DNA of 64,000 nt, from positions 2,726,001 to 2,790,000 of the forward strand of contig NZ_CP031415.1 in assembly GCF_003367315.1 (NCBI RefSeq). The letters run 5' to 3'. The translations under genes were made by a program, and so were the position numbers. This DNA comes from Saccharospirillum mangrovi. GTDB lineage: Bacteria > Pseudomonadota > Gammaproteobacteria > Pseudomonadales > Natronospirillaceae. This document shows, in pieces, positions 20,510-28,631 of this stretch (its first letter is position 1; the number at the start of each line of letters is the position of its first letter). Below the pieces are notes generated by a model, which saw only the letters and a list, made by a program, of their open reading frames with translations, was not told the origin of the DNA and did no database searches.

Positions 20510-20543
20510 TTGACAATTCCCGCAACAGCCCTTATGCATAAGG
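20510..20543 (+). promoter_or_regulatory. Promoter with overlapping palindrome for the nucleotidyltransferase module
   Basis: A perfect -35 TTGACA (20510-20515) is followed after 17 bases by TATGCA (20533-20538). A perfect 14-bp palindrome, CCTTATGCATAAGG (20530-20543), covers this -10 position. A repressor bound there would block the promoter, which is the usual layout of self-regulated toxin-antitoxin modules. Confidence 0.5.
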
Positions 20544-20577
20544 CCTCAGCGACAACCGACACCCAAGGTTAGCCAAA

Positions 20578-20802
20578 ATGCAAACCGCCGCCGACCCAAT
20601 ACCACCCGCCACACTGCCCTTCCTGGAAGCCGTATGCTGGGACTTGAGCGATGTACGCAGGCTAACCCTGGATGAAATGCTCAACCGCTACGAACGCGGC
20701 TGGGAATACCGTGGCGTACTGACCGACCTGACCGAACCCGAACGAACCTTTGTACGCCAACTCGCCATCGCCAAAGGCTCCTGGATTCAGGCCGATGTTT
20801 AA
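20578..20802 (+). CDS. Small protein, upstream partner of AbiEii-type nucleotidyltransferase
   Basis: A 74-residue protein with central segment LTLDEMLNRYERGWEYRGVLTDL, a pattern I recall from small proteins encoded just before AbiEii-like nucleotidyltransferases in varied bacteria. No helix-turn-helix is obvious. Its last eight bases (ATGTTTAA) are also the first of the next gene, so the pair is translationally coupled. By position it may be an antitoxin or cofactor of the downstream enzyme; that is inference. No good Shine-Dalgarno is seen, only AAGG at 20566-20569. Confidence 0.72.
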   Translation: MQTAADPIPPATLPFLEAVCWDLSDVRRLTLDEMLNRYERGWEYRGVLTDLTEPERTFVRQLAIAKGSWIQADV

Positions 20803-21487
20803 CCATCAACATCACCAACGCATTCACCACATTCTCAATGCCTTAAACCCGCAACCTTTTATTAACGCGGGCGCCTGTTTTGGCGGCGGCACACTGATCG
20901 CACTGCTGTACAACGAATACCGCTGGAGCAAAGACATCGACTTTATTTGCCCGCTCGGGCCGGGTTACAGCCAGTTGCGACAGGCCGTTTTCGACAACAG
21001 CGGTAAAGCAGGATTCTTATTTAAAAATACTGCCGACATCGAACTGCCCCGCGACATCACCGCCAACCAATACGGCATCCGCTTTCCGGTAAAGACGCAG
21101 GGCACCGTCATAAAATTCGAAATCGTCGCTGAAGCGCGCATCACATTAGGAACGCCAGACCACCTGAGTTGGACCCGCATTCCCTGCCTGAATAGCACCG
21201 ACCGTTTCGCCGAAAAACTGCTCGCCAATGCCGACCGCTGGGCAGATGAAAGCATCGAATCCAGAGACCTGATCGACCTCGGCATGCTGCGCCTGCACCA
21301 GGCAAACTACCAAGAGGCCATTCAAAAAGCCGAGCAGGCCTACCCAGTCGTAGCGCCACTAAAGCGCGCCCTTGAGAAGTTTTCAGGCTCAGAAAAATAC
21401 CGCGAGAAATGTTTTGCTGCGCTGGAAATTAAAACGCCCGAAAAAGTACTGGAAGGCTTAACGTTATTGCAGTCCGACCTGAATTAA
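20795..21487 (+). CDS. AbiEii/AbiGii-family nucleotidyltransferase (candidate toxin)
   Basis: A 230-residue protein. It carries the polymerase-beta-like nucleotidyltransferase signature of the AbiEii family: a Gly-rich turn (CFGGGTLIAL), then WSKDIDF with the DxD metal pair, and a second conserved block around RFAEKLLANADR. Family members (AbiEii, MenA) transfer nucleotides to tRNA and act as toxins of type IV or related systems. The start ATG at 20795 overlaps the small gene by eight bases. The frame is open from 20750, but that start lies inside the partner gene. Whether it is toxic here is not shown by sequence. Confidence 0.83.
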   Translation: MFNHQHHQRIHHILNALNPQPFINAGACFGGGTLIALLYNEYRWSKDIDFICPLGPGYSQLRQAVFDNSGKAGFLFKNTADIELPRDITANQYGIRFPVKTQGTVIKFEIVAEARITLGTPDHLSWTRIPCLNSTDRFAEKLLANADRWADESIESRDLIDLGMLRLHQANYQEAIQKAEQAYPVVAPLKRALEKFSGSEKYREKCFAALEIKTPEKVLEGLTLLQSDLN

Positions 21488-21624
21488 CACGACGACTAAA
21501 CCAACCCCGCCCAATGCAGCCAATACACACTCTGAAACTGTCATTTAGAATCGGTACCGTTATTTCATCGACACCGTGAAGGATCGCTGCGTCAAAAAAC
21601 AAAAACTCACCAAGGGAATACGCC

Positions 21625-23079
21625 ATGGCATTAGAACAAACCCGCAATCGCGATTGGTCACTGGTGATCTTGCGCGTCTCGCAAACCACCGCGCAAATCT
21701 GGGTCGGCACTTTGGACCCGGACATGCAAAAACCCGAGTTAGCTCACGTAGAACTGACCGGCACCAACGGCCAACACCTCAGCAAAGACATCACACGGAG
21801 AGATTGGCAACGTCCGTTCCGATACATCCAAAAACGCTTCTATCGTGTTATCGAATTCGACGGCCTCGAACCCGGCGTGCAATACAAGGTTCAGTTCTAT
21901 CGGCAACCGCCGGCCATTTACCGCGAGCACATTGAAAAACAATTACTGAAATCGGGTGAATTCAAAACGCTGCCCGACGCTTTGCCGACCGACAGCAACC
22001 ACCCGTTCACCGTCGCTTTTGGCAGTTGTTTCTACGACGAACGTGATGGCGGCCAGGCCGCCGGTTCATACCGGGCACTCTACACACGCGGACCATCAAA
22101 CATTCGGCCCGACATCAGTTTCCACACTGGCGATCAGGTGTATCTGGATGTCGGTTTCGATTCGCTCTCGCTCATCACCAGCGAAATCCGCAACCGCATC
22201 GCCGGCGACTACCACCGACACTGGACACTGCTCAGCGACTTCTTCACCCACGGTGGCACCTGGATGCTGGCAGACGACCACGAATACTGGAACGACTATC
22301 CGTTCTACGACACCTTCAACCCCTACCTGCTCGCCATCCGCCTCGGCAGCGTTCGCAACGCCTGGCAAAAAGCCGCCATCGACGGCGTGCAAAACGTCCA
22401 ACAAAGCCGACGCATCGAAACCTTCAACGTCGGCGAATTGTCATTCTGTTTGGCTGATGTACGCACCGAACGCAATAAAGACGGTTTCCTATCGGAAGCG
22501 TCCTTTAAAAAACTCGACCAATGGGCACGCAACCTCACCGGCCCCGGCGTACTGGTAATGTCGCAACCGCTCATCGTAAAACCCAGCAGCACTCGCAACT
22601 TGCTAAGCTACCCCAAGCAATACGCTGCCCTGTTGGGCGCCTTAGGCAGCACCGGCCAGAACATCGTATTGCTGTGTGGCGATGCGCATTTCGGCCGCAT
22701 CGCAACCACAACCCTGGGACCGAAAAAAGGCAAACTGATCGAACTGATTGCATCACCACTGTCGAACCTGACCTCACTCACCAGCCTCGCCAACGAAGTA
22801 CCCGACACCGAACCCGGCCAGTTTCCACACCCTTCCATTCCACTGAACTGGCAACCCACCAACGTCACCCACAAAAAAGGCTGGGCCGTCAGCACCAAAC
22901 CCTGGTGGGAACATTCCGCTTACTGGAAAAACCGAACCACCGAACACTTCATGACGGCCAGTTTTAATAAAGAAGCCAATGGCGAGATTAAATTGGTGGT
23001 GAATGCGTGGCGGGTTCGGGAACGGGATGGGGAGAATTTGCCGGTTAGGGATTTGGGGGCGGTTGAGTTTTGGTTGTAG
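21625..23079 (+). CDS. PhoD-like phosphatase (alkaline phosphatase D family)
   Basis: A 484-residue calcineurin-like phosphoesterase of the PhoD group. The N-terminal beta domain (about 1-115) has IWVGTL. The metallophosphatase core shows FGSCFYDE, HTGDQVYLD, ADDHEYWNDYP and LCGDAHFGR. Classical PhoD is exported by Tat, but here the protein begins directly with the domain and has no signal peptide, so it may act in the cytoplasm. The substrate is probably a phosphodiester or phosphomonoester. It sits alone between the nucleotidyltransferase pair and an AT-richer stretch. Confidence 0.82.
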   Translation: MALEQTRNRDWSLVILRVSQTTAQIWVGTLDPDMQKPELAHVELTGTNGQHLSKDITRRDWQRPFRYIQKRFYRVIEFDGLEPGVQYKVQFYRQPPAIYREHIEKQLLKSGEFKTLPDALPTDSNHPFTVAFGSCFYDERDGGQAAGSYRALYTRGPSNIRPDISFHTGDQVYLDVGFDSLSLITSEIRNRIAGDYHRHWTLLSDFFTHGGTWMLADDHEYWNDYPFYDTFNPYLLAIRLGSVRNAWQKAAIDGVQNVQQSRRIETFNVGELSFCLADVRTERNKDGFLSEASFKKLDQWARNLTGPGVLVMSQPLIVKPSSTRNLLSYPKQYAALLGALGSTGQNIVLLCGDAHFGRIATTTLGPKKGKLIELIASPLSNLTSLTSLANEVPDTEPGQFPHPSIPLNWQPTNVTHKKGWAVSTKPWWEHSAYWKNRTTEHFMTASFNKEANGEIKLVVNAWRVRERDGENLPVRDLGAVEFWL

Positions 23080-23253
23080 TAAATAAAAGGAAACATACTC
23101 AGACCGGCATCGTTCCTGAATTAAATTTTAGCTGCGATGCCAACGCCCCGTCGTAGAGAAAATATATAAATTTATCACCGAGCAACTATCGTTAATTTTA
23201 GCCATGCTTTCTTAAAAAGGCTGCCCACTTTTTGAGCTCGCAGTGTCCTTTTG

Positions 23254-23835
23254 TCACAGCTCAGAAATCAACTCAGCAGTAGATTCCATCCGTTGCTTTT
23301 GAACACTGATAATAAGGTTCGAATTTGAATCCAGACCAAGACTTACCGCATTGATGATCTCCATACAGATTTTCCCCGATGGTGGGAAACCCTGATCTTC
23401 GACCCACTGGTCGACTTCAGCTTGGCTCAAGTTAATGATTTTGTAATCAGCGACCACTGTTTCCATACGGGGCGCGTTATAAGTCATGACATAGCAGGAT
23501 GTTTGTAATAACCGAACTTCATACTGAACTTCAGTCAGCATTTGGGTACTGAGCAATACTTGGTCGTTCAGATCGCTAAAATAAGAGCTGTAATACTCAC
23601 TCTCGAAATTACCTCCCTGTACCCACTCAATTTCTTGAGCGAGTAAGTCATCTTGAAACACCGAGCGGTAATAACTGATTAAATCCTGCTTCGCCTGGGT
23701 TCCATTACTAAAGTCGAGACTCCAGAAAAATTCGTCTTGATCCAACCACTTTTGAATGCTTCCGGGAAGATCATCTGCCCACGCAAAAACGGGCAGCAGT
23801 GCACCAAGAAATAGCGTAATTCTCTGATCAAACAT
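23254..23835 (-). CDS. Secreted protein of unknown function
   Basis: A 193-residue protein with a short signal peptide (about 1-20, cleavage after AWA). The mature part has one long, mostly polar domain with many Gln, Ser and Asp residues and two Cys (about positions 113 and 156) that could form a disulfide. AGGGAG precedes the ATG. No known family was recognised. Codons and the flanking DNA (23080-23253) are visibly more AT-rich than the neighbours, which suggests recent acquisition. Confidence 0.65.
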   Translation of the reverse strand: MFDQRITLFLGALLPVFAWADDLPGSIQKWLDQDEFFWSLDFSNGTQAKQDLISYYRSVFQDDLLAQEIEWVQGGNFESEYYSSYFSDLNDQVLLSTQMLTEVQYEVRLLQTSCYVMTYNAPRMETVVADYKIINLSQAEVDQWVEDQGFPPSGKICMEIINAVSLGLDSNSNLIISVQKQRMESTAELISEL

Positions 23836-23910
23836 GGAGTTCTCCCTATAAACCTTAGCTCTTGGTGGACAACGTTTTATTAAACGCTAACACCCAGTCA
23901 GCCGGCGCTC

Positions 23911-24330
23911 TTAATACCTCGGTATCGCATCAATATCCGGCTCTACAAAGGCATGACGTGCTGCATCGGAAAACAACAGGTCGGCAGAGTAGTGCGTGAG
24001 CATGATGTGGGTGTCGAGCATTTGTGGGTAGCGGTCGATTAAGTCGTCGGCCGATCCCGCGGTGCCGGCCTGGTTCATGAAGTGGTGGACGGCGAGTATC
24101 CAGGCTTGGGTGAGGGTTTGGTGGAATTTGGCGGGGTCTACGCCGTTGCGGATCAGGAATTGGTTTAGGGTGTGGCGCATTTTGTCGGTCGCGCCATCGG
24201 TGTCGGCTTCGCACAAGTAGACGTAGGCCAGGCGCAAGTGGGCGCGGTGGTTGAAGTCGGCAGCGGGGAATTCGCCGTTTTCCATGCGTTGTTTGAATGC
24301 CTGATCGTCTTTGCTGGTGGTGAATGTCAT
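23911..24330 (-). CDS. Conserved protein of unknown function with FNHRAHL motif
   Basis: A 139-residue, mostly helical cytoplasmic protein. The segment FNHRAHLRLAYVYL (about 26-39), followed by a second conserved His region (WILAVHHFMN), recalls a small conserved bacterial family without assigned function. The histidines could bind metal, but that is inference. Starts at ATG 24330 after GAGGAAGG. It follows the AT-rich secreted-protein gene on the same strand without clear coupling. Confidence 0.68.
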   Translation of the reverse strand: MTFTTSKDDQAFKQRMENGEFPAADFNHRAHLRLAYVYLCEADTDGATDKMRHTLNQFLIRNGVDPAKFHQTLTQAWILAVHHFMNQAGTAGSADDLIDRYPQMLDTHIMLTHYSADLLFSDAARHAFVEPDIDAIPRY

Positions 24331-24460
24331 GGCAGTTACCTTCCTCTGTTAGGTGAGTTTTCCTGCATGAGCCTGGGCTTCCTGCAAGTTCTCACTTTTT
24401 CCTGGCGCGCTCAACGAGCCGAACCCTTTGAACGGGGTTTGGTACTTTTTTGCGCGCATA

Positions 24461-24489
24461 AAAAAAGCGCCGGACGAGCCGGCGCTTTT
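24461..24489 (-). terminator. Rho-independent terminator for the SRPBCC gene
   Basis: GCGCCGG (24467-24473) pairs with CCGGCGC (24479-24485), flanked by A6 and T4. On the minus strand the stem is followed by a T-run, 53 bases after the SRPBCC stop. Confidence 0.85.
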
Positions 24490-24541
24490 GCGAAGCCGCG
24501 ATTATGCCACTTACGGGTCTGAATAGCGACCTAAAACAGGA

Positions 24542-24991
24542 TTACGACAAGGTCGCTAATTTCGCCAGCAAATTGCGCTGGCCTTTGCGTGCCCGCTTGC
24601 CCATTACCGAGCGCAACAGCGGTGCCAGCAGTCGGAGTGTCCAACGGGTGTTGCGGCTGTAAAACGTCCATTCGATTTTGGTGCGGCCGCTGGGCGCTTG
24701 GGACAGTTGAATTTCCATGCGCGGTTGAATGCCATCGAGGTTGCCTTCGGTGGCGAAAAATTGAGTCGGGCGGTAATCAACCACGGTGACGGCCACCGGC
24801 TGAATGCCCTTGCCCGGCACTTTTACGTCTTCGAGCCAGATTTTGCCCAGGCCGATGTCGCCGGGTTCCTGTTCGACAATGCGGATGACTTCGGGAAACC
24901 AATCACCGAAGTTCGTCATGTCGGACAAGTAAAGAAAGCTCGGCTCAATGGCCGTTTCGGTTACCAGGGTAAAGCTTGCCAGTTTGATCAC
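24542..24991 (-). CDS. SRPBCC (START/polyketide-cyclase-like) family protein
   Basis: A 149-residue protein whose pattern (an N-terminal strand, then IEPSFLYLSDMTNFGDWFPEVIRIV, later strands and a C-terminal amphipathic helix) fits the SRPBCC fold that binds hydrophobic ligands. The start is taken at the GTG at 24991, preceded by AGGCAGG; the frame is open 19 codons further but without family character. Ligand unknown. It ends at a strong terminator. Confidence 0.75.
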   Translation of the reverse strand: MIKLASFTLVTETAIEPSFLYLSDMTNFGDWFPEVIRIVEQEPGDIGLGKIWLEDVKVPGKGIQPVAVTVVDYRPTQFFATEGNLDGIQPRMEIQLSQAPSGRTKIEWTFYSRNTRWTLRLLAPLLRSVMGKRARKGQRNLLAKLATLS

Positions 24992-25076
24992 GGGTACCTG
25001 CCTCTGTGCAGATGCAATGATGGGGAAATTGCCAGATGGGGATAACATAGAGCGCCCACAACCCTGACTAATGGCA

Positions 25077-26297
25077 CTAAACAGCTACCGCACTGCTACG
25101 TTTTGCCCATACCACCAAAACCAACGCCAGAGCGGCGCAGACGAAGAAACCCATCGCCAACGAATAGAGCGTTTGATCGTAGAAGCGGCCGACCAGTAAC
25201 GCCACACCCACCGACACCAGGCTCGACAGTGAAGCGATCACCGACGCGCCCAAACCCGCCACGCGGCCAAGCCATTCCATTGCCAGGGCGTTGATGTTGC
25301 CGAACAACAAACCGACGCAGAAAAACAAACCGAAGCCGAGCGCTAAAAACACCGCCAACGGTGTGTGGCCGCCGCCAAGCCAGGACAACACCAACAGCAA
25401 AAACGACAACAGCAACATGCCGCTCAACGCCGTGATGCTTTGCCGATGCATGCCGAGTTTCATCACCAGGCGGCCGTTAGTAAAGGCAGCCAAACCAATG
25501 CCCGAGGCGAGCAAGGCAAAGTACAACGCGAATTTGGCGCCAGCCTGATAGATGTCGTCAAAAATCGCTTGGGCGGTGCTGAGGTAAGTTACCTGACAAC
25601 CGAAAATCAGCCCGGCGGTCAGCGTATACGCCATCACTTTTTTGTGGCGCACAATCAAGCCGCTGTTCGTTGCCAACTGACGAAACGACAACGGAATGCG
25701 TCGCTCCGCGCTCAACGTTTCCGGCTGGCGCAACAACAGCCAGGTAGCACCGATCAACGCCAAGACGGCGTAGGAAATAAAGATGGCGCGCCAGTCGCCC
25801 AGCGCCAGCACCAGTTGGCCGAACGCCGGTGCGACCATCGGCACCAGAATCACCAACATGACGACGAAGGAAAAAATGCGCGCCATGGCGTCGCCGGAAA
25901 ACTGGTCGCGAATGAGCGCGCGGGTGCCAATTTTCGGCCCGCCCAAACCGATGCCTTGAATGACTCGCCCGGCCAATAACATCGGCAACGAAGTCGATAA
26001 CAAGGCGATTAATGTACCGGCCAAAAACAGGCCGAGCCCGATCAGGATGGCAGGTTTTCGGCCGATGGCGTCGGCCACCGGGCCGAACGACAATTCGCCA
26101 AACGCCATGCCCAACACCAGCATCGACACCACCAATTGGGTGTCGGTGGTGGTGACGGAAAATTCGCGTTCAATGGCATAGAGCGAAGGCAAAATGGCGT
26201 CGAGTGATAACGCCGTCAAACAGGTCAGTAAGGCAAAGCCGGCGACCAACTCGGGCAGGCTGCGTTGGGGCGCGGCGGGTAAGGCGATGTCGGACAT
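25077..26297 (-). CDS. Bcr/CflA family drug-efflux transporter (MFS)
   Basis: A 406-residue, 12-helix major facilitator. The motif-A-like loop between helices 2 and 3 (GELSFGPVADAIGRKP) and the DHA1 motif-C region (GRVIQGIGLGGPKIGTRALIRDQF) are typical of the Bcr/CflA subfamily, proton-driven exporters of small drugs or sulfonamides. The ATG at 26297 is chosen; the 21 upstream codons lie in the divergent promoter region. The true substrate is unknown. Divergent from xylB. Confidence 0.88.
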   Translation of the reverse strand: MSDIALPAAPQRSLPELVAGFALLTCLTALSLDAILPSLYAIEREFSVTTTDTQLVVSMLVLGMAFGELSFGPVADAIGRKPAILIGLGLFLAGTLIALLSTSLPMLLAGRVIQGIGLGGPKIGTRALIRDQFSGDAMARIFSFVVMLVILVPMVAPAFGQLVLALGDWRAIFISYAVLALIGATWLLLRQPETLSAERRIPLSFRQLATNSGLIVRHKKVMAYTLTAGLIFGCQVTYLSTAQAIFDDIYQAGAKFALYFALLASGIGLAAFTNGRLVMKLGMHRQSITALSGMLLLSFLLLVLSWLGGGHTPLAVFLALGFGLFFCVGLLFGNINALAMEWLGRVAGLGASVIASLSSLVSVGVALLVGRFYDQTLYSLAMGFFVCAALALVLVVWAKRSSAVAV

Positions 26298-26366
26298 GGA
26301 ATTCTCGCGACAACAATAACGACGAAGCGACGAGACTAGCGCAGCGCGTCGCTGAGGCAAAAGTTT

Positions 26367-26395
26367 TTGACATCGCCGCCAGCGTCCCGGATTAT
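26367..26395 (+). promoter_or_regulatory. Probable xylB promoter
   Basis: Perfect -35 TTGACA (26367-26372), a 17-base spacer, then GATTAT (26390-26395; four of six matches to TATAAT). It lies 82 bases before the xylB ATG, in the divergent region shared with the exporter gene. An AT-rich block (26391-26420) follows. Confidence 0.5.
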
Positions 26396-26477
26396 TTTTT
26401 GACTAATAAATTTAATAACAACGGTTACAACCAGCGGCACGTTTCCCCCGCTCAGCCGCCCGTTCTCAAGGTGATTT

Positions 26478-27926
26478 ATGTATCTCGGACTCGATCTCGG
26501 AACTTCCGGCCTGAAGGCCATTTTATTGAACGACGCCGGCCAGTTGGTGGCGCAGGCAACCGCACCGCTGACCGTCAGTCAGCCGCACCCCGGTTGGTCG
26601 GAACAGGCACCGGAAGATTGGTGGCAGGCGTTGATCGAGGCTTGCGCCTTGCTCGCCAAAGAACAGGATTTGAGCGCCGTGCGCACCGTAGGTTTATCGG
26701 GCCAGATGCACGGCGCCACCTTGCTGGATGCCGCCGGCGATGTGATTCGCCCGTGCATGTTGTGGAACGACGGCCGCAGCGCCGAGCAATGCAAAACGCT
26801 GGAGCAACGCCTGCCTGATTTCCGCGAGCGTTCCGGCAACCTGGCGATGCCGGGTTTCACCGCACCGAAAGTTTTGTGGGTCGCAGAGAACGAACCCGAC
26901 GCCTTTAAACGTCTCGATAAAGTTCTGCTGCCGAAAGACTATCTGCGTTTTCGTCTGACCGGCGAATTCGCCTCCGATATGTCCGACGCCGCTGGCACGT
27001 CCTGGCTGAACCCGGCCGAGCGCCGCTGGGACGACCAACTGCTGTCTGCCACCGGCCTCACTCAGGCGCACATGCCGAAACTGTACGAAGGCCCGGATGT
27101 GACTGGCGTGGTCAGCGCCGCCGCCAGCGCTGCGACCGGCATGCCACAAGTGCCGGTGGTCGCCGGTGCCAGCGATAACGCCGGCGGCGCCCTGGGCGTC
27201 GGTTTGATCGAACCGGGCCAGTCGATGCTGAGTCTGGGTACGTCTGGCGTGGTGTTCACCGTGTCCGACGGCCACCGCGCTGCGCCTGAGCAAACCGTGC
27301 ACGCTTTCTGCCACGCCCTGCCCGGCCGTTGGCACCAGATGAGTGTGAACCTGTGTGCGGCCGAATGTCTGGCCTGGCTTAGCCGCATTACCGGCCGTTC
27401 GGTGGGCGACTTGATTGCGGCGGTCGAAGCTTCCGGCCGCACCGAAACCTCACTCACTTTCCTGCCGTATCTGAGCGGCGAACGCACACCGCATAACGAC
27501 CCGGGTGCGCGCGGTCAGTTCCTCGGTTTGTCGGTGAATACCGATGCCGTCGATTTAACGCTGGCGGTGCTCGAAGGCGTAACGTTCGCGCAGGTCGATG
27601 GCTTGCACGCGCTGCACGCGGCGGGCGTAAAACCGGCGGACATGAATTTGATCGGTGGCGGCAGCCGCTCGGTGTTCTGGCGACAGTTGCTGGCCGATGC
27701 GCTGAAAATTCCGACGCACGCGCGCGATGGCGGCGATGTCGGCCCGGCGCTCGGGGCGGCACGTCTGGCACAACTGGCCGACAGCAAGGCCGACTGGGGC
27801 ACCGTGTTCACCCAGCCGAAACTGGTCGAAACGCGCCAGCCGAACGCCCAACGCGCTAGCTATCTCGACGCCCAACTGGCGCGCTACCGCAAGCTGTATC
27901 AGGTCACCCGGCCGCTGCTCGGCTGA
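26478..27926 (+). CDS. xylB: Xylulokinase
   Basis: A 482-residue FGGY-family sugar kinase that phosphorylates D-xylulose. It has the N-terminal phosphate loop GLDLGTSGLKA, GLSGQMHG, the GASDNAGGALG region and the C-terminal ADP-binding IGGGSRS. AAGGTG precedes the ATG. xylA and pentose transporters are not in the window, so the kinase gene is alone. A closely related pentulose kinase remains possible, but the motifs favour XylB. Confidence 0.9.
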   Translation: MYLGLDLGTSGLKAILLNDAGQLVAQATAPLTVSQPHPGWSEQAPEDWWQALIEACALLAKEQDLSAVRTVGLSGQMHGATLLDAAGDVIRPCMLWNDGRSAEQCKTLEQRLPDFRERSGNLAMPGFTAPKVLWVAENEPDAFKRLDKVLLPKDYLRFRLTGEFASDMSDAAGTSWLNPAERRWDDQLLSATGLTQAHMPKLYEGPDVTGVVSAAASAATGMPQVPVVAGASDNAGGALGVGLIEPGQSMLSLGTSGVVFTVSDGHRAAPEQTVHAFCHALPGRWHQMSVNLCAAECLAWLSRITGRSVGDLIAAVEASGRTETSLTFLPYLSGERTPHNDPGARGQFLGLSVNTDAVDLTLAVLEGVTFAQVDGLHALHAAGVKPADMNLIGGGSRSVFWRQLLADALKIPTHARDGGDVGPALGAARLAQLADSKADWGTVFTQPKLVETRQPNAQRASYLDAQLARYRKLYQVTRPLLG

Positions 27927-28081
27927 GGCTTTTCTACCATTGCGCCACCGCCGGAAACCGACGCATCGGACCGGCGGTGGAACACCCCGTTCAGGGGCGG
28001 ACACAAACGCGCCCTTTTTCAATCGCGGACTATACTGGCCTCATGGAGCGACGTTCCTACAACGTCAAACAGGAGGTTATT

Positions 28082-28510
28082 TTGCGTCAATACATTCGCC
28101 ACCCGACGGATGTCCCCTTGCGGGTTCAGGTGGCCAAGTCCGATTCCCCGCCTGCTCGTTTAAAGAATTTCAGTTGTGGTGGTTTGAGTTTTTGCAGTGA
28201 CCGCGCCTTGATGCCGGGGCAAACGCTCCGGTTGAGCATCGACATCGACGATCCCGCTTTCGAGATCGACGGTCAGGTGGTCTGGTGTCGCGCTCAGGCC
28301 AACCAATACTTAATCGGTGTCTGTTTTCACACCGACCAGGACGCCTACTCGGTGCGCATGGTCGAGCAGTTGTGCCGCATTGAGGAATACCGCGAAACCG
28401 TGCAACGCACCGAAGGCCGCCAACTTTCCCGCGACGACGCCGCACGCGAATGGATCGACCGCCACGCCGCCGAATTCCCCAACTGGCAAACCGATAACGC
28501 CGAACACTGA
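28082..28510 (+). CDS. PilZ domain protein (putative c-di-GMP receptor), TTG start
   Basis: A 142-residue single-domain protein. The PilZ c-di-GMP motifs are intact: RxxxR (RQYIR) near the start and NxSxxG (NFSCGG) about 25 residues later. The start is the TTG at 28082, five bases after a perfect AGGAGG; an ATG 39 bases upstream has no ribosome site. A TATACT box is at 28031-28036. With the diguanylate cyclase and the second PilZ gene at 60279 it suggests c-di-GMP signalling. Partner unknown. Confidence 0.83.
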   Translation: MRQYIRHPTDVPLRVQVAKSDSPPARLKNFSCGGLSFCSDRALMPGQTLRLSIDIDDPAFEIDGQVVWCRAQANQYLIGVCFHTDQDAYSVRMVEQLCRIEEYRETVQRTEGRQLSRDDAAREWIDRHAAEFPNWQTDNAEH

Positions 28511-28531
28511 GCAGGTCACACAACCAAATAA

Positions 28532-28551
28532 TTCCGCCCCCGGGGGCGGAA
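28532..28551. repeat. Perfect 20-bp palindrome upstream of beta-amylase
   Basis: TTCCGCCCCCGGGGGCGGAA is its own reverse complement with no loop. It lies 21 bases after the PilZ stop and 81 bases before the amylase ATG. No T-run follows, so a protein-binding site is more likely than a terminator. A further CCCCCG occurs at 28563-28568. MalT boxes are built around GGGGA cores, so this is a candidate operator for the adjacent MalT-like regulator, though it does not match the enteric consensus. Confidence 0.6.
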
Positions 28552-28631
28552 GACAGCCATAGCCCCCGTCTTAGACTGACCGCGCACGACACTCGATAGA
28601 CCAAAAACAATCACAACAAAGGTATTGCGCG

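Noticed and set aside
20530-20543. The 14-bp palindrome as a his-operon terminator
   Set aside because: It has a self-complementary core without loop, no T-run follows, and it coincides with the -10 position of a good TTGACA promoter, so an operator is the better reading.
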